Source: Gemmatimonadaceae bacterium (GTDB lineage: Bacteria; Latescibacterota; UBA2968; UBA8231). Taken from it: a DNA stretch of 64,000 nucleotides. Under the pieces are notes generated by a model that was not told the DNA's origin, ran no database searches, and worked only from the letters and a program-made list of their open reading frames with translations. The DNA is taken from positions 35,324 through 99,323 of the forward strand of contig PBSR01000157.1 in assembly GCA_002726335.1 (NCBI GenBank), given 5' to 3'. Shown in pieces: positions 25,387-35,256 of this stretch. Every line of letters begins with the position of its first letter. Position 1 is the first letter of the stretch. The position numbers were made by a program, and so were the translations under genes.

Positions 25387-28300
25387 TCAGTTCCCCGACA
25401 CTCTGGCGGTGTCACTCTTGTTCTCGATAAACGCTTCCATCACGGCCTCGTCTCCGGAGTGGCCCGACTGGCGCGCCCGCTCCAGCGACTCCAGCATACG
25501 CCGGTAGTCACGAGGAAAGACCTTGACGAAGCGCTGCGACCGCACCTGCCAGCCATCCAGGATCTCACGACCCAGGGGCGACTGCGTGTAGTGCTCGTAG
25601 CGCTCCACGAGGCCACGCACCTCCTGCAGGTCGTCCTCATTGAGAGGCATGAGGTCCACCATTTCGGTATTGCAGTGGCCGGCGAAGTCGTCGTAGTCGT
25701 CGAGCACGTAGGCGATGCCCCCCGACATGCCGGCGGCGAAGTTGCGTCCCGTAGGCCCGAGGACGACGACGCGGCCGCCCGTCATGTATTCGCAGGCGTG
25801 GTCGCCGACGCTCTCGACGACGGCCACGACGCCGGAGTTGCGCACGCAGAAGCGCTCCCCCGCCTTGCCGCGGATGAAGGACTCGCCCGCCGTGGCGCCA
25901 TAGAAGGCGACGTTGCCGACGATGATCTCGTCGCGCGACTTGAAGGTGGAGCCCTCTGGCTTGTAGAGGATCAGCTTGCCCCCCGACAGGCCCTTGCCGA
26001 AGTAGTCGTTGGCGTCGCCCTGCAGCTCGAGGGTCATGCCCGGAGGCACGAAAGCCCCGAAGCTCTGCCCGGCGGAGCCCTTGAACTTGAGGTGCACCGT
26101 GTCCTCGGGCAGGCCATCGGGACCGTGGCGCTTGGTGATCTCGCCGCCGGTGATCGTGCCGGTCACGCGATTCGTATTGACGATGTCGAGTTCGGCGCGC
26201 ACCGATTCGCCACGCTCGATGGCTGGTTCGCAGATCTCCAGCAACTGTGTCACGTCCAGGGACTTGTCGATGCCATGATCCTGGGCCTGTGTGCAGTGAC
26301 GCCCCACGTCGGGCCCGACATCGGGCTGGTGCAGCAGCGGCGACAAATCGAGCCCCTTCGCCTTCCAGTGGTCGGTGGCGCGCTGCTGCAAGCGGTCCGT
26401 CCGTCCCACCATCTCGGCGATCGTGCGGAAGCCAAGACGGGCCATCACCCGTCGCAGGTCCTCGGCGATGAAGCGCAGGAAGTTGACGACGTTGTCGGGT
26501 GTTCCCACAAACTTCTTGCGCAGCTCAGGATTCTGTGTCGCCACACCGACGGGGCAGGTGTCGAGATGACAGACGCGCATCATGATGCAGCCCATCGACA
26601 CCAGGGCCGTCGTGGCAAAGCCGAACTCTTCAGCCCCCAACAGACAGGCGATTGCCACGTCGCGACCCGTCTTCAGCTGCCCGTCCGTCTCGACGACGAT
26701 GCGGTCGCGCAGGTGATTGAGCACCAGCGTCTGGTGCGTGTCGGCCAGTCCCAGCTCCCAGGGCAGGCCGGCATGCTTGATGCTTGTCTGCGGTGACGCC
26801 CCGGTACCCCCGTCGTGACCGCTGATGAGCACCACGTCGGCCTTGCCTTTGGCGACGCCAGCCGCCACGGTGCCCACGCCCACTTCGGACACGAGCTTGA
26901 CGTTGATGCGGGCCTCGCGGTTGGCATTCTTCAGATCGTGGACCAGTTCGGCCAGGTCCTCGATCGAATAGATGTCGTGGTGCGGCGGCGGCGAAATCAG
27001 ACCCACACCGGGCGTCGACTGCCGCACCTTGGCGATCCAGGGATAGACCTTGCCGCCAGGCAGCTCCCCACCCTCCCCGGGTTTGGCGCCCTGGGCCATC
27101 TTGATCTGCAGCTCTTTGGCGTGTACCAGGTAGTTGCTCGTCACGCCGAAGCGTCCGGAGGCCACCTGCTTGATGGCCGAGTTCTTGGAGTCACCGTTCG
27201 GCTCGGGAGTGTAGCGCGCCGGATCCTCACCTCCTTCACCAGTGTTCGAGCGCCCGCCGACGCGATTCATGGCGATGGCCAGGGCCTCGTGCGCCTCTTT
27301 GCTGATCGAGCCGTACGACATGGCGCCACTCTTGAAGCGGCTGGTGATGGCCTCCACCGACTCCACTTCCTCCAGTGGGACACCGCCGTCCTCCGGATCG
27401 ACGAACTCGAGCAGGCCGCGCAATGTCGCCATGCGGTCGTGCTCGCTCTGATCGTTGATCAGCTCCGCGTACTGCTCATAGGTCTCGTAGTCACCGGAGC
27501 GTGCTGCCTTCTGCAGTAGGTGGATCGTCTTCGGGTTGAACAGATGGTACTCGCCGTGGTTGCGCCACTGGTACTCACCCCCCGTATCCAGCGCCGCACC
27601 GTTGCTGCCAAACTGCGGGAAGGCGGCATCGTGTCGCCGCCGCGCCTCTTCGGCGATGACGTCGAGGCCGATGCCCTCCACGCGGGAGTCCGTCCAGGTG
27701 AAGAACTCATCGATGACGCTCTTCTTGAGGCCCACAGCCTCGAAGATCTGGGCCCCCCGGTACGACTTGAAGGTGGAGATGCCCATCTTCGACATGACCT
27801 TCACCACACCCTTGAGCACGGCCTTGTTGTAGTTCTGGATGGCCGTGTCGATGTCGATGTCGGGCAGCATGTTCTCGTCGATCATGTCGGCGAGAGACTC
27901 GTACACCATGTACGGGTTGATGGCGTTGACACCGTAGCCGAGCAACAGGCAGAAGTGATGCACCTCGCGCGCCTCGCCCGTCTCCAGCACGAGACCGGTG
28001 CGTGAGCGCTTGCCCTTACGGATCAGGTAGTGGTGCAATCCCGCCGCGGCGAGCAGTGCCGGAATCGCCGCATTCTGCTCGTCCACACCCCGATCCGACA
28101 GAATCAGAACATTGGCGTCGCCGTCGATGGCGGCCTCAGCGTCGGCGAACAGTCGATCCAGAGCCGTGCGCAGCGCCGCTTCGCCGCCCTGCGAGGTGAA
28201 CAGCATGGGTAGCCGTTGTACCTGGAAACCGGGCAGATCGAGGCTCTGCAGCTTTTCGAACTCGGTGTCGGTGAGCACCGGTGTCTCCAGGCGGATCTGT

Positions 28301-29997
28301 CGACAGCTGGCAGGCTCCGGCTCGAGCAGGTTGCGCTCGGCGCCCAGCGTCGTCTCCGTCGCCGTGACCAGCTCTTCGCGGATCGGATCGATGGGCGGAT
28401 TGGTTACCTGGGCGAAGAGCTGCTTGAAGTAGTTGTAGAGCAGATGGGGCCGATCCGACAGCACCGCCAGCGGCGCGTCGTTGCCCATCGACCCGGTGGG
28501 CCACAGGGCGTTGCGTGCCATGGGCGCCAGCTGCACACGCAGATCTTCGAAGGTGAAGCCAAAGGCCTGCTGATGCTTCAGGATCGTTGCATGGTCGCGC
28601 ACGACGGCTTCGTGTTCGATGTCGGGCATTTCGTGCAGATCGACGAGATTGTCGTCCAGCCACTGCCGGTAGGGGTGCTCGTTGGCGACCTCGTGCTTGA
28701 GTTCTTCGTCGTCGATGATCCGGCCCGCCTTCGTATCGACGAGGAACATGCGCCCCGGCTGTAATCGCCCCTTGTGCAGCACGTTGGCAGGATCGACTTC
28801 GAGGACACCTACCTCCGAACCCATGATGACACGGTCGTCCTTGGTCACGTAGTAGCGGGATGGCCGCAGACCATTCCGGTCCAGCGTCGCGCCAACGACG
28901 CTGCCGTCGGTGAAAGCCACAGATGCCGGTCCGTCCCAGGGCTCCATCATGCAGGCGTGGAACTCGTAGAACGCCTTCTTCTCGTCCGGCATATTCTCGT
29001 GACGTTCCCATGGCTCGGGAATCATCATCATCAGCGCGTGCGGCAGGGTGCGCCCGCCGAGATGGAGAAACTCCAGGCAGTTGTCGAAACCCGCCGAATC
29101 GGAGCCGCCCTCTTCGATGATGGGGAACAGCTTGGACACGTCATCGCCGAAGACGCCGGCGTCGATCATCGACTCGCGCGTCCGCATCCAGTTGATGTTG
29201 CCCCGCAGCGTGTTGATCTCGCCGTTGTGGATCAGGTAACGGTACGGATGGGCCAGCTCCCAGCTCGGAAAGGTGTTCGTCGAGAAACGGGAGTGCACCA
29301 GGGCGATGGCGGCGTCCATCCGCTCGTCAGAGAGATCCGGGTAGTAGGCTTCCACCTGCTCGGGCGCGAGCATGCCCTTGTAGACGATGGTGCGACAGGA
29401 CAGGCTCGCCAGGTAGAAGGCGTCTCCCTCCTCCTCGTCACTGTGGCGAATCTCGTGGGCAGCACGCTTGCCGACGACGTACAGCTTGCGCTCAAAGGCC
29501 ATCTCATCGGCGACGGAGTCGGGTCTGGCGATGAACACTTGACGCATGATGGGCTCGTGTGATTGCGCCCACAGGCCGACGGTACTGTTGTCGGTGGGCA
29601 CATCGCGCCAACCGAGGACGCTGAGCCCCTCATCGCGGACGATCGACTCGAGAGCGGTTTCGCAGAAGTGCCGGTGTGAGGCGTGCGGCCGCGGCAGGAA
29701 CACCATGCCGACACCGTATTGGCCGGGTGACGGCAGCTCGACGCCGGCGGCGGCCATCTCCTGGCGCAGGAACCGGTCCGGAATCTGCAGCAGGATGCCG
29801 GCGCCATCGCCGGTGTTCGCCTCAGCGCCGCGGGCGCCGCGATGATCGAGACTGACGAGGATTTCGAGAGCCTGCTGCACGATGCCGTGCGAACGCTCGC
29901 CCTTTATGTGGGCGACGAAACCGATGCCACAGGCATCATGTTCGTGTCGCGGGTCGTACATCCCCTGCTTTTGGGGAAAGGCGGCTGGATACTTCAT
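25387..29997 (-). CDS. gltB: Glutamate synthase large subunit
   Basis: This 1536-residue enzyme has all GltB domains. The N-terminal glutaminase has its Cys after [10 protein letters not shown] and [16 protein letters not shown] central domain follows, then the FMN/2-oxoglutarate synthase domain with [29 protein letters not shown] and [13 protein letters not shown]. The [3Fe-4S] cysteines are in [18 protein letters not shown]. The C-terminal glutamine-channel helix repeats (G-x-x-x-G) include [20 protein letters not shown]. The mature enzyme is expected to start at the Cys after propeptide removal. It is divergent from an Lrp/AsnC regulator, a classic control arrangement, and is followed by gltD. 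Confidence 0.98.
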   Translation of the reverse strand: MKYPAAFPQKQGMYDPRHEHDACGIGFVAHIKGERSHGIVQQALEILVSLDHRGARGAEANTGDGAGILLQIPDRFLRQEMAAAGVELPSPGQYGVGMVFLPRPHASHRHFCETALESIVRDEGLSVLGWRDVPTDNSTVGLWAQSHEPIMRQVFIARPDSVADEMAFERKLYVVGKRAAHEIRHSDEEEGDAFYLASLSCRTIVYKGMLAPEQVEAYYPDLSDERMDAAIALVHSRFSTNTFPSWELAHPYRYLIHNGEINTLRGNINWMRTRESMIDAGVFGDDVSKLFPIIEEGGSDSAGFDNCLEFLHLGGRTLPHALMMMIPEPWERHENMPDEKKAFYEFHACMMEPWDGPASVAFTDGSVVGATLDRNGLRPSRYYVTKDDRVIMGSEVGVLEVDPANVLHKGRLQPGRMFLVDTKAGRIIDDEELKHEVANEHPYRQWLDDNLVDLHEMPDIEHEAVVRDHATILKHQQAFGFTFEDLRVQLAPMARNALWPTGSMGNDAPLAVLSDRPHLLYNYFKQLFAQVTNPPIDPIREELVTATETTLGAERNLLEPEPASCRQIRLETPVLTDTEFEKLQSLDLPGFQVQRLPMLFTSQGGEAALRTALDRLFADAEAAIDGDANVLILSDRGVDEQNAAIPALLAAAGLHHYLIRKGKRSRTGLVLETGEAREVHHFCLLLGYGVNAINPYMVYESLADMIDENMLPDIDIDTAIQNYNKAVLKGVVKVMSKMGISTFKSYRGAQIFEAVGLKKSVIDEFFTWTDSRVEGIGLDVIAEEARRRHDAAFPQFGSNGAALDTGGEYQWRNHGEYHLFNPKTIHLLQKAARSGDYETYEQYAELINDQSEHDRMATLRGLLEFVDPEDGGVPLEEVESVEAITSRFKSGAMSYGSISKEAHEALAIAMNRVGGRSNTGEGGEDPARYTPEPNGDSKNSAIKQVASGRFGVTSNYLVHAKELQIKMAQGAKPGEGGELPGGKVYPWIAKVRQSTPGVGLISPPPHHDIYSIEDLAELVHDLKNANREARINVKLVSEVGVGTVAAGVAKGKADVVLISGHDGGTGASPQTSIKHAGLPWELGLADTHQTLVLNHLRDRIVVETDGQLKTGRDVAIACLLGAEEFGFATTALVSMGCIMMRVCHLDTCPVGVATQNPELRKKFVGTPDNVVNFLRFIAEDLRRVMARLGFRTIAEMVGRTDRLQQRATDHWKAKGLDLSPLLHQPDVGPDVGRHCTQAQDHGIDKSLDVTQLLEICEPAIERGESVRAELDIVNTNRVTGTITGGEITKRHGPDGLPEDTVHLKFKGSAGQSFGAFVPPGMTLELQGDANDYFGKGLSGGKLILYKPEGSTFKSRDEIIVGNVAFYGATAGESFIRGKAGERFCVRNSGVVAVVESVGDHACEYMTGGRVVVLGPTGRNFAAGMSGGIAYVLDDYDDFAGHCNTEMVDLMPLNEDDLQEVRGLVERYEHYTQSPLGREILDGWQVRSQRFVKVFPRDYRRMLESLERARQSGHSGDEAVMEAFIENKSDTARVSGN

Positions 29998-30180
29998 GCG
30001 GTGCGACCTCTTCGAGGTGCTTCATGGTCACGCTGACCGGGCAGGCAGGTCGAAACGAAGAGAACGCCGATTCGGATCCGGGACCAGGGTGAACCATCAG
30101 GGGAACCCCCGGTGCGTGTCTAGGTCGCTGGCGGGTGCCGGCGACGGCGGGGGCGGTACGATGGATTCGTAGTGAACCGC

Positions 30181-30210
30181 ATAATATAGTTCGGACGGTC
30201 ACAGTGTCAA
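30181..30210 (-). promoter_or_regulatory. Predicted gltBD promoter in the 29998-30318 divergent gap
   Basis: On the minus strand TTGACA (30210-30205) is followed after 16-18 bases by TATATT/TATTAT (30188-30181), giving a 5' leader of about 175 bases for gltB. The leader holds a short stem beside the start codon (ACCTC/GAGGT) but nothing I can name. On the plus strand TATACT (30278-30283) may be the -10 of the regulator gene. I see no gene in this 321-base gap. Confidence 0.5.
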
Positions 30211-30318
30211 TCCCATTCTTGTCACGAGACGAGGCTCACGTGCTACAAAAGGACTATCGGAGAGGCTGTCTTTGGCCTATACTGTGCTGAATCATCGTAG
30301 AAAGGTACAGATACGGCC

Positions 30319-30897
30319 ATGGACACCTTGGACGATCAGGAACAGGCCATCCTGCGGGCGTTGATCCGCAACCCACGGGTTTCCGACAACCGGGTCGCCA
30401 ACACCACCGGCGTGCCGGTGCGCACCGTCCGCCGGAAACGCTCTCGGCTGGAGAGTGAAGGTCGGGTGCGCTACTATGCCGCCATCGATCCCGAGCGCAG
30501 CCAGGGCAACGCCCCGGCAACGACGCAACACATGGCGATCATCAAGTTCAGACTGGGGGTGACGCGGGGGCAGATCGAGGAGGAGATCCGCAATGAGCCG
30601 AACGTGGCCAACGTCTTCTCGGAGCTGATCCGGGACAGTTACCTGGCTGAGACCGACGGCCACATCGCGCTGGTCATGATCGTGGAGGGTGCGTCAGACA
30701 GCGACGTGGCTGACAGCCTGCAGGGCAAGATCCTGCCCTCCATCCAGAACAACCACGGCAAGGACTGCATCCAGGAAGTGCGCACCATGCGCGTCCTCGG
30801 CCTGATCCGCCGGGAGCACAACTACCTGCCCAAAGTCAACATGCCCAACGCCAAGCTGGCCGAAGACTGGCCCGACGAAGCGATCTATCTCGGATAG
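30319..30897 (+). CDS. Lrp/AsnC-family transcriptional regulator
   Basis: This 192-residue protein starts with the Lrp-type winged HTH: LDDQEQAILRALIRNPRVSD, then NRVANTTGVPVRTVRRKRSRLESEG. A longer C-terminal half follows. The RAM domain is less clear than usual: MAIIKFRLGVTRGQIEEEI and HIALVMIVEGASDSDVADSL may be its beta-alpha-beta units. It is read away from gltB across a shared 321-base control region, so it probably regulates nitrogen assimilation in response to an amino acid. The start ATG is preceded by AAAGG at a long distance (about 14 bases), so translation may be modest. Confidence 0.85.
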   Translation: MDTLDDQEQAILRALIRNPRVSDNRVANTTGVPVRTVRRKRSRLESEGRVRYYAAIDPERSQGNAPATTQHMAIIKFRLGVTRGQIEEEIRNEPNVANVFSELIRDSYLAETDGHIALVMIVEGASDSDVADSLQGKILPSIQNNHGKDCIQEVRTMRVLGLIRREHNYLPKVNMPNAKLAEDWPDEAIYLG

Positions 30898-30959
30898 AGT
30901 CTGTCAGGAATCTGAAGTCGCCGAGATGGCCGACTGTCGTCTCCCGGCCGCGCGAGTCC

Positions 30960-31412
30960 TCAATCCTGCACGATCCGAATCTTCAACACCGCTTCCAGAT
31001 CACGGAACAGAGCACTCATCTCTCCCTGTCGCTCCTCATTGGCCTGACTCGATGAAGTCGACAGCGTATAGGTGACCCAGTCGCTGAACTGGGTCGTGTT
31101 GCCGACCCCCGTGTAGGTCATGTCCTCGGCGCCGACGAAGGTGAACACCAGGCGGTTCGGTGACACCGAGCCGGCATTGGCGACAAAATCGATGGTGTCC
31201 CGGAACGTCGCCGCTGGTTGACCTGCCAGACTCACCAGAGTCACACGCACGGGCAGTGCTTCGCCGCTACGTAGCGCGTTCTTGCGGGCCTCGAGGGTCA
31301 GTTCCCAGCGGCCGTCCTCCGTCTCACCGGAAACAATGCGCTCCGGTTCGTCACCACACGCGGCGAACAACAGCAGGGCCCCCAGGGCGATGATCATCGA
31401 GATCGGTTTCAT
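30960..31412 (-). CDS. Putative lipoprotein coupled to the secretin gene (BsuPI-like fold possible)
   Basis: This 150-residue protein has a lipoprotein signal peptide with the lipobox LLFAAC. The rest is beta-rich: WELTLEARKNALRSGEALPVRVTLVSLAG and RLVFTFVGAEDMTYTGVG look like the BsuPI/intracellular proteinase inhibitor type of immunoglobulin-like sandwich. The start ATG overlaps the secretin stop (ATGA), so the two are translationally coupled. Small lipoproteins next to secretins are often pilotins that guide them to the outer membrane, which is a plausible role. Classic pilotin signature motifs are not visible. Confidence 0.6.
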   Translation of the reverse strand: MKPISMIIALGALLLFAACGDEPERIVSGETEDGRWELTLEARKNALRSGEALPVRVTLVSLAGQPAATFRDTIDFVANAGSVSPNRLVFTFVGAEDMTYTGVGNTTQFSDWVTYTLSTSSSQANEERQGEMSALFRDLEAVLKIRIVQD

Positions 31413-33844
31413 CTCAAGCCTCCCGTCCCCAGGATACTCTCCGCCTCGCGCACCTGGCGGTTGAACACGCGCTCAAAGGCCGGGTAGTACTGGCTGGATG
31501 ACGTCTCGTAGAACAGTTGTGCCACCTCGCTGTCGATCAGGTGATAGCGTTTGGCCATGTCTTCACGGCTCGGAAACAGAATCTGCACGCCGGGCTGGAA
31601 AGCGGTCAGTGTCTGCGGCAGCTTGGTGTTGAGGTCCATCAGACGCTTGAGGATGAGGACATTGCGCAGGTGGGCGGCGTCCTCTTCGCTGGCCAGCAGA
31701 ATGGACCACTTTTCGGGGCGCTCGTCCTCGTCCACGGGGTTCAGTCCGCGCAGGAACAGGACCCGCTCGCGGTCATCCTCGGGCACCAGCGTATCCCGCA
31801 CCGTGGCGAAGGGATAGGTGAAGTTCTCCCCCTCCATCGGCACATTGCTGGCATCGTAGGTCAGCACCAGCCCGCGGCCGGGTGTGGCCAGCAACTCGCC
31901 GAGGGCATCATCCAGCATCCGGTCCATCAAGTTGTCGTCGTCGGCCGTCTCGAAGAAGAAGACCTTGCCCAGATCGACCTGCTCACCGAAGCCAAGCTTA
32001 TCCACGATGTCCTTCAGCATCCGACGCACCAGGACGCTCTCGCCGGGGATGTTGCCGGCCAGGAAGCTGGCAAAGGGCTCCTGGCGCCGGATCATCACAT
32101 CCTGCTCGGCGTAGAGGCGGGTGCGGGCAACGATGTTGCTCAGGACGGGACTCTCCTGGATGAACTTCAGATCCCACACCTCGTCGTCACGCACGCGATA
32201 GGCGTTGCGGAACAGGGTGAAGTCGAAGCGATCGAAGATGTCCGAATCCTTCGGGATCAGCTGCGAGAAGCTGCGCGCCTCCAGCGGCACGATGTGTGGG
32301 GTCAAGACGACGATCACTTCGCGCCGTTCGTGTTCGATACGTTCCCGCGTGAACAGTCTGCCGATGACCGGAATGCGCGAGAACAACGGCAGACTGATAC
32401 GCGCCTGCTGATCGTCGGTGGACAGCAGCCCGCCGATGATGAAGGGCGTGCCGTCGGCGACCCGCACGAACGTCTCGACCTGACGGTTGTCGACGATGGG
32501 AGAGAACGTGATATCCCCGGAGCTCGCTTCGAGCTTGGCCGCCGACTCCGGAGAGATCGACGAGATGATCGTCTCGATCTGCATCGTCACCTCGGACTTC
32601 TCGCGGTTGATCCGTGGCCGCAGGTTGAGCACGATACCGATCGGGAAATACTCCACGCCCTTGATCGTTGCCGAGGTCGTTGCCGTGGTGCGCGACACGG
32701 GAATCTGACGGCCCACCTGGATGCGCGCCTGCCGATCGTTGAGCACCAGCACGGAGGGACTCGAGAGAATCTCGGCGTCTCCTGACTCCTCCAGAGCCTC
32801 GACCATGCCCCGAAACGCGTTGAAGTCGGTGAAGGCATCTGGTGACAGGATAAAGGAGCCCTGGCGTGTGCCGGTGGCCCCGCGCTCGAAACTGGCGCTG
32901 GCGCCACTGTTCGACGAGCGCCATTCGAAGCCGAGGTCATTCAGGTTGGACGTGTTCACCTCGATCACGAGGGCCTCGATGACGATCTGCTGCGCCGCCA
33001 CGTCGATGTGGGTGTGCAGCAGGTTGACGAGGGTTTCCAGGGCCTCCGGATCGTTGCGGTCGTAGACGATGAGCAGCCGCTCTTCCGGCGACCCGGAGGT
33101 CGTGGAATGCAGATGGGAACCGCCCAGCTGCAACACCCCGGCGATGCCGCCCTTGGACGAGGACGTCGCTGTCGATCTGGAGGATGATGACTTCGACCCT
33201 GTGGCCGGGGCCATCAGGCTCGTTTTGGAGGCGTTGGTTACCTTGACCACCCAGGGCAGCTTCGGCGTTCGGCCCTGTACGACATCGAAGATCTGACTCC
33301 CGCCCTGACTCTTCGCGCTGAACTCCACCGAGTGGTAGCCAAGGGCTTTCAGCAGGCCCACGGCGCGATCCGCCTCGATGTGGCCCAGGCGCAGCATCTC
33401 GTACCCGAGGTCGGGCTCCGACGATGCCGACGCCGCGCGTCTGGCCGCAGCGACCAGCTTCTTCAGCCCCATTTCGATGTCACCGAGCGCACTGTCGCCG
33501 TCGCGGAAGACGACGATGTCGAACGTGCCACCAGGTGTGACGGTCACTCCCACTTCGACCTGGTCAGTCCCTGACACATAAACCCGGACCTCGTCTACTC
33601 CGCGACGCTGCGACAATGTCGCAACGTTGACGAGTTCCGGCGCCAGTTCGTAGCCGAGTGGCAGCATGACCTGCAGGTCGGCGGCATCGAGCAGTTTTCG
33701 CGTCTGGCTGAGGGTCTTGTGCGGCGTGGGAGTCAGCAGCAGTTCACCGCTGCCAGGTGTTGCCAGCAGCAGGGCTGCCAGGAGCAGGCTCCAGGATCGG
33801 AGGCGGATGTCGTTCACAGGCAGACCGATGAGTGAGGTGTACAT
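31409..33844 (-). CDS. Secretin (GspD/PilQ family) with an extra C-terminal domain of about 290 residues
   Basis: This 811-residue protein has a signal peptide (SWSLLLAALLLATPGSGE) and N-domains (residues about 40-300). These include a Ser-rich linker (GSKSSSSRSTATSSSKGG) and the N3-like LVNLLHTHIDVAAQQIVIEALVIEV. The secretin core follows: SSPSVLVLNDRQARIQVGRQIPV, then VADGTPFIIGGLL and IPVIGRLFTRERIEHERREVIVVLTPHIV. That core would form an outer-membrane gate of 12-15 subunits. Normal secretins end a few dozen residues after VLTPHIV. Here 291 more residues follow (VRRMLKDIVDKLGFG...EKWSILLASEED...AESILG) that I cannot assign. No other secretion or pilus gene is near. A good promoter lies at 33867-33896. 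Confidence 0.9.
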   Translation of the reverse strand: MYTSLIGLPVNDIRLRSWSLLLAALLLATPGSGELLLTPTPHKTLSQTRKLLDAADLQVMLPLGYELAPELVNVATLSQRRGVDEVRVYVSGTDQVEVGVTVTPGGTFDIVVFRDGDSALGDIEMGLKKLVAAARRAASASSEPDLGYEMLRLGHIEADRAVGLLKALGYHSVEFSAKSQGGSQIFDVVQGRTPKLPWVVKVTNASKTSLMAPATGSKSSSSRSTATSSSKGGIAGVLQLGGSHLHSTTSGSPEERLLIVYDRNDPEALETLVNLLHTHIDVAAQQIVIEALVIEVNTSNLNDLGFEWRSSNSGASASFERGATGTRQGSFILSPDAFTDFNAFRGMVEALEESGDAEILSSPSVLVLNDRQARIQVGRQIPVSRTTATTSATIKGVEYFPIGIVLNLRPRINREKSEVTMQIETIISSISPESAAKLEASSGDITFSPIVDNRQVETFVRVADGTPFIIGGLLSTDDQQARISLPLFSRIPVIGRLFTRERIEHERREVIVVLTPHIVPLEARSFSQLIPKDSDIFDRFDFTLFRNAYRVRDDEVWDLKFIQESPVLSNIVARTRLYAEQDVMIRRQEPFASFLAGNIPGESVLVRRMLKDIVDKLGFGEQVDLGKVFFFETADDDNLMDRMLDDALGELLATPGRGLVLTYDASNVPMEGENFTYPFATVRDTLVPEDDRERVLFLRGLNPVDEDERPEKWSILLASEEDAAHLRNVLILKRLMDLNTKLPQTLTAFQPGVQILFPSREDMAKRYHLIDSEVAQLFYETSSSQYYPAFERVFNRQVREAESILGTGGLR

Positions 33845-33866
33845 ATAACTGGAGTACAGATTCCGC

Positions 33867-33896
33867 TAGATAGCCACGTCTCTGTCAGCTTGTCAA
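33867..33896 (-). promoter_or_regulatory. Predicted sigma-70 promoter for the secretin gene
   Basis: On the minus strand TTGACA (33896-33891), 18 bases, then TATCTA (33872-33867). This lies 23 bases before ATG 33844, giving a leader of roughly 15 bases with no clear Shine-Dalgarno. Confidence 0.5.
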
Positions 33897-33910
33897 GAAT
33901 CCTGCAGCGA

Positions 33911-35242
33911 CTACAACAGATACCGCAGCACGAACACGCCGCTGAGCAGCCACATCGTCACACCCACCTGCCGGGTCCGACCGCGGGCGGCAGCCAGCAG
34001 TGTGTAGGCCAGCACGCCCGCCACAATGCCCTCCGATATGGAGAACGCCAGAGGCATGACGGCGATCGTCAGAAAGGCCGGAACCCCGTCTGAGGCGTCG
34101 CGGAAGTTGATGCGCGTCATCGGCTCCATCATGAACACGCCGACGATGACGAGTACCGGCGCCGTGGCCACGGCGGGCACATGGGCGATGAGGGGCGCAA
34201 AGAACAGGGCCAGCAGAAAGAGGAACGCCGTCGTCACCGCTGTCAGACCCGTGCGACCCCCGTCAGCGATACCTGACGCGCTCTCGATATACGTGGTCGT
34301 CGTGCTCGTACCGAAGAGGGCGCCTGCCACCGTGGCCAGCGAGTCGGCCAGCAGCGCCCCCCGCACCCTCGGCAACCGGCCCTCGTCGTCGAGATAGCCG
34401 GCCTTGCTCGCCAGGCCTACGAGTGTGCCGGTGGTGTCGAAGAGGTCGACGAAGGTGAAGGTCAGCACCACCGTTACCAGTCCGTGGGTGATCAGTTCGC
34501 CAAAGTCGAGGGCGAGGAAAACCTCGCCGAAGCCAGCCGGCCAGCCGATGATGCCGCCATCACCAACGCCGGTGACACCGAAAGGGATGCCGGCCAACGT
34601 TGTGGCGACGATACCCCACAACAGCCCTCCGCGAACCTGGCGTACGATGAGAATGGCTGTGACCGCCAGGCCGAACAGGGCCAGGCCCACACTCTCGGGC
34701 GACGCCCCATAGGGCAGCAGGGCCTGCAGTTCAGGATCGGCGAAGTATCTGCCGTCCACCAGCCCCAGGCTGCCGGTGCCGGGATGGAAGACGATGAGCC
34801 CGGCGTTCTTGAGCCCGATGAGGGCGATGAAGAAGCCGATGCCGACACTGATGGCGTACTTCAGTGGTGGCGGTATCGCGTTGACGATGGCTTCCCGGGC
34901 GCGGGTCAGCGTCAGCAATACGAAGAGCAGGCCCGAGACGAACACGGCCGCCAGCGCTCCCTGCCACGAGACCCCCATGCCGAGCACGACGGTGTAGACG
35001 AAAAAGGCGTTGAGCCCCATACCCGGGGCCAGGGCGAAGGGGTAGTTCGTCAACAACCCCATCAACAGGCAACCCACGGCCGCCGCCAGACAGGTCGCCG
35101 CCATCACCCCGTCTGCCGGCATGCCGGCCTGCGACAGAATCAGCGGATTCAGGGCGACGATGTAGGCCATCGTCAGGAATGTGGTCACTCCGGCGCGGAT
35201 CTCGCGGCGCGCGGTGGTGCCGTGTTCTTCGAGCTGAAACAT
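33911..35242 (-). CDS. NCS2/AzgA-type purine permease
   Basis: This 443-residue inner-membrane transporter has the AzgA-like opening AGVTTFLTMAYIVALNPLILSQAG, followed by APGMGLNAFFVYTVVLG and the helix with VGIGFFIALIGLKNAGLI. It has 12-14 hydrophobic segments. AzgA-group NCS2 proteins carry hypoxanthine, guanine or adenine with protons. The later signature FVDLFDTTGTLVGLASKAG is conserved in the group. The substrate specificity cannot be read more closely. It lies between the secretin and a URO-D-like gene, all on the minus strand but with separate roles. Confidence 0.93.
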   Translation of the reverse strand: MFQLEEHGTTARREIRAGVTTFLTMAYIVALNPLILSQAGMPADGVMAATCLAAAVGCLLMGLLTNYPFALAPGMGLNAFFVYTVVLGMGVSWQGALAAVFVSGLLFVLLTLTRAREAIVNAIPPPLKYAISVGIGFFIALIGLKNAGLIVFHPGTGSLGLVDGRYFADPELQALLPYGASPESVGLALFGLAVTAILIVRQVRGGLLWGIVATTLAGIPFGVTGVGDGGIIGWPAGFGEVFLALDFGELITHGLVTVVLTFTFVDLFDTTGTLVGLASKAGYLDDEGRLPRVRGALLADSLATVAGALFGTSTTTTYIESASGIADGGRTGLTAVTTAFLFLLALFFAPLIAHVPAVATAPVLVIVGVFMMEPMTRINFRDASDGVPAFLTIAVMPLAFSISEGIVAGVLAYTLLAAARGRTRQVGVTMWLLSGVFVLRYLL

Positions 35243-35256
35243 TCGTCTCAGTGGCT

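Noticed and set aside
25372..26796. A 474-codon open frame on the plus strand
   Set aside because: It is antisense to gltB, whose identity is certain; no ribosome site or family signal.
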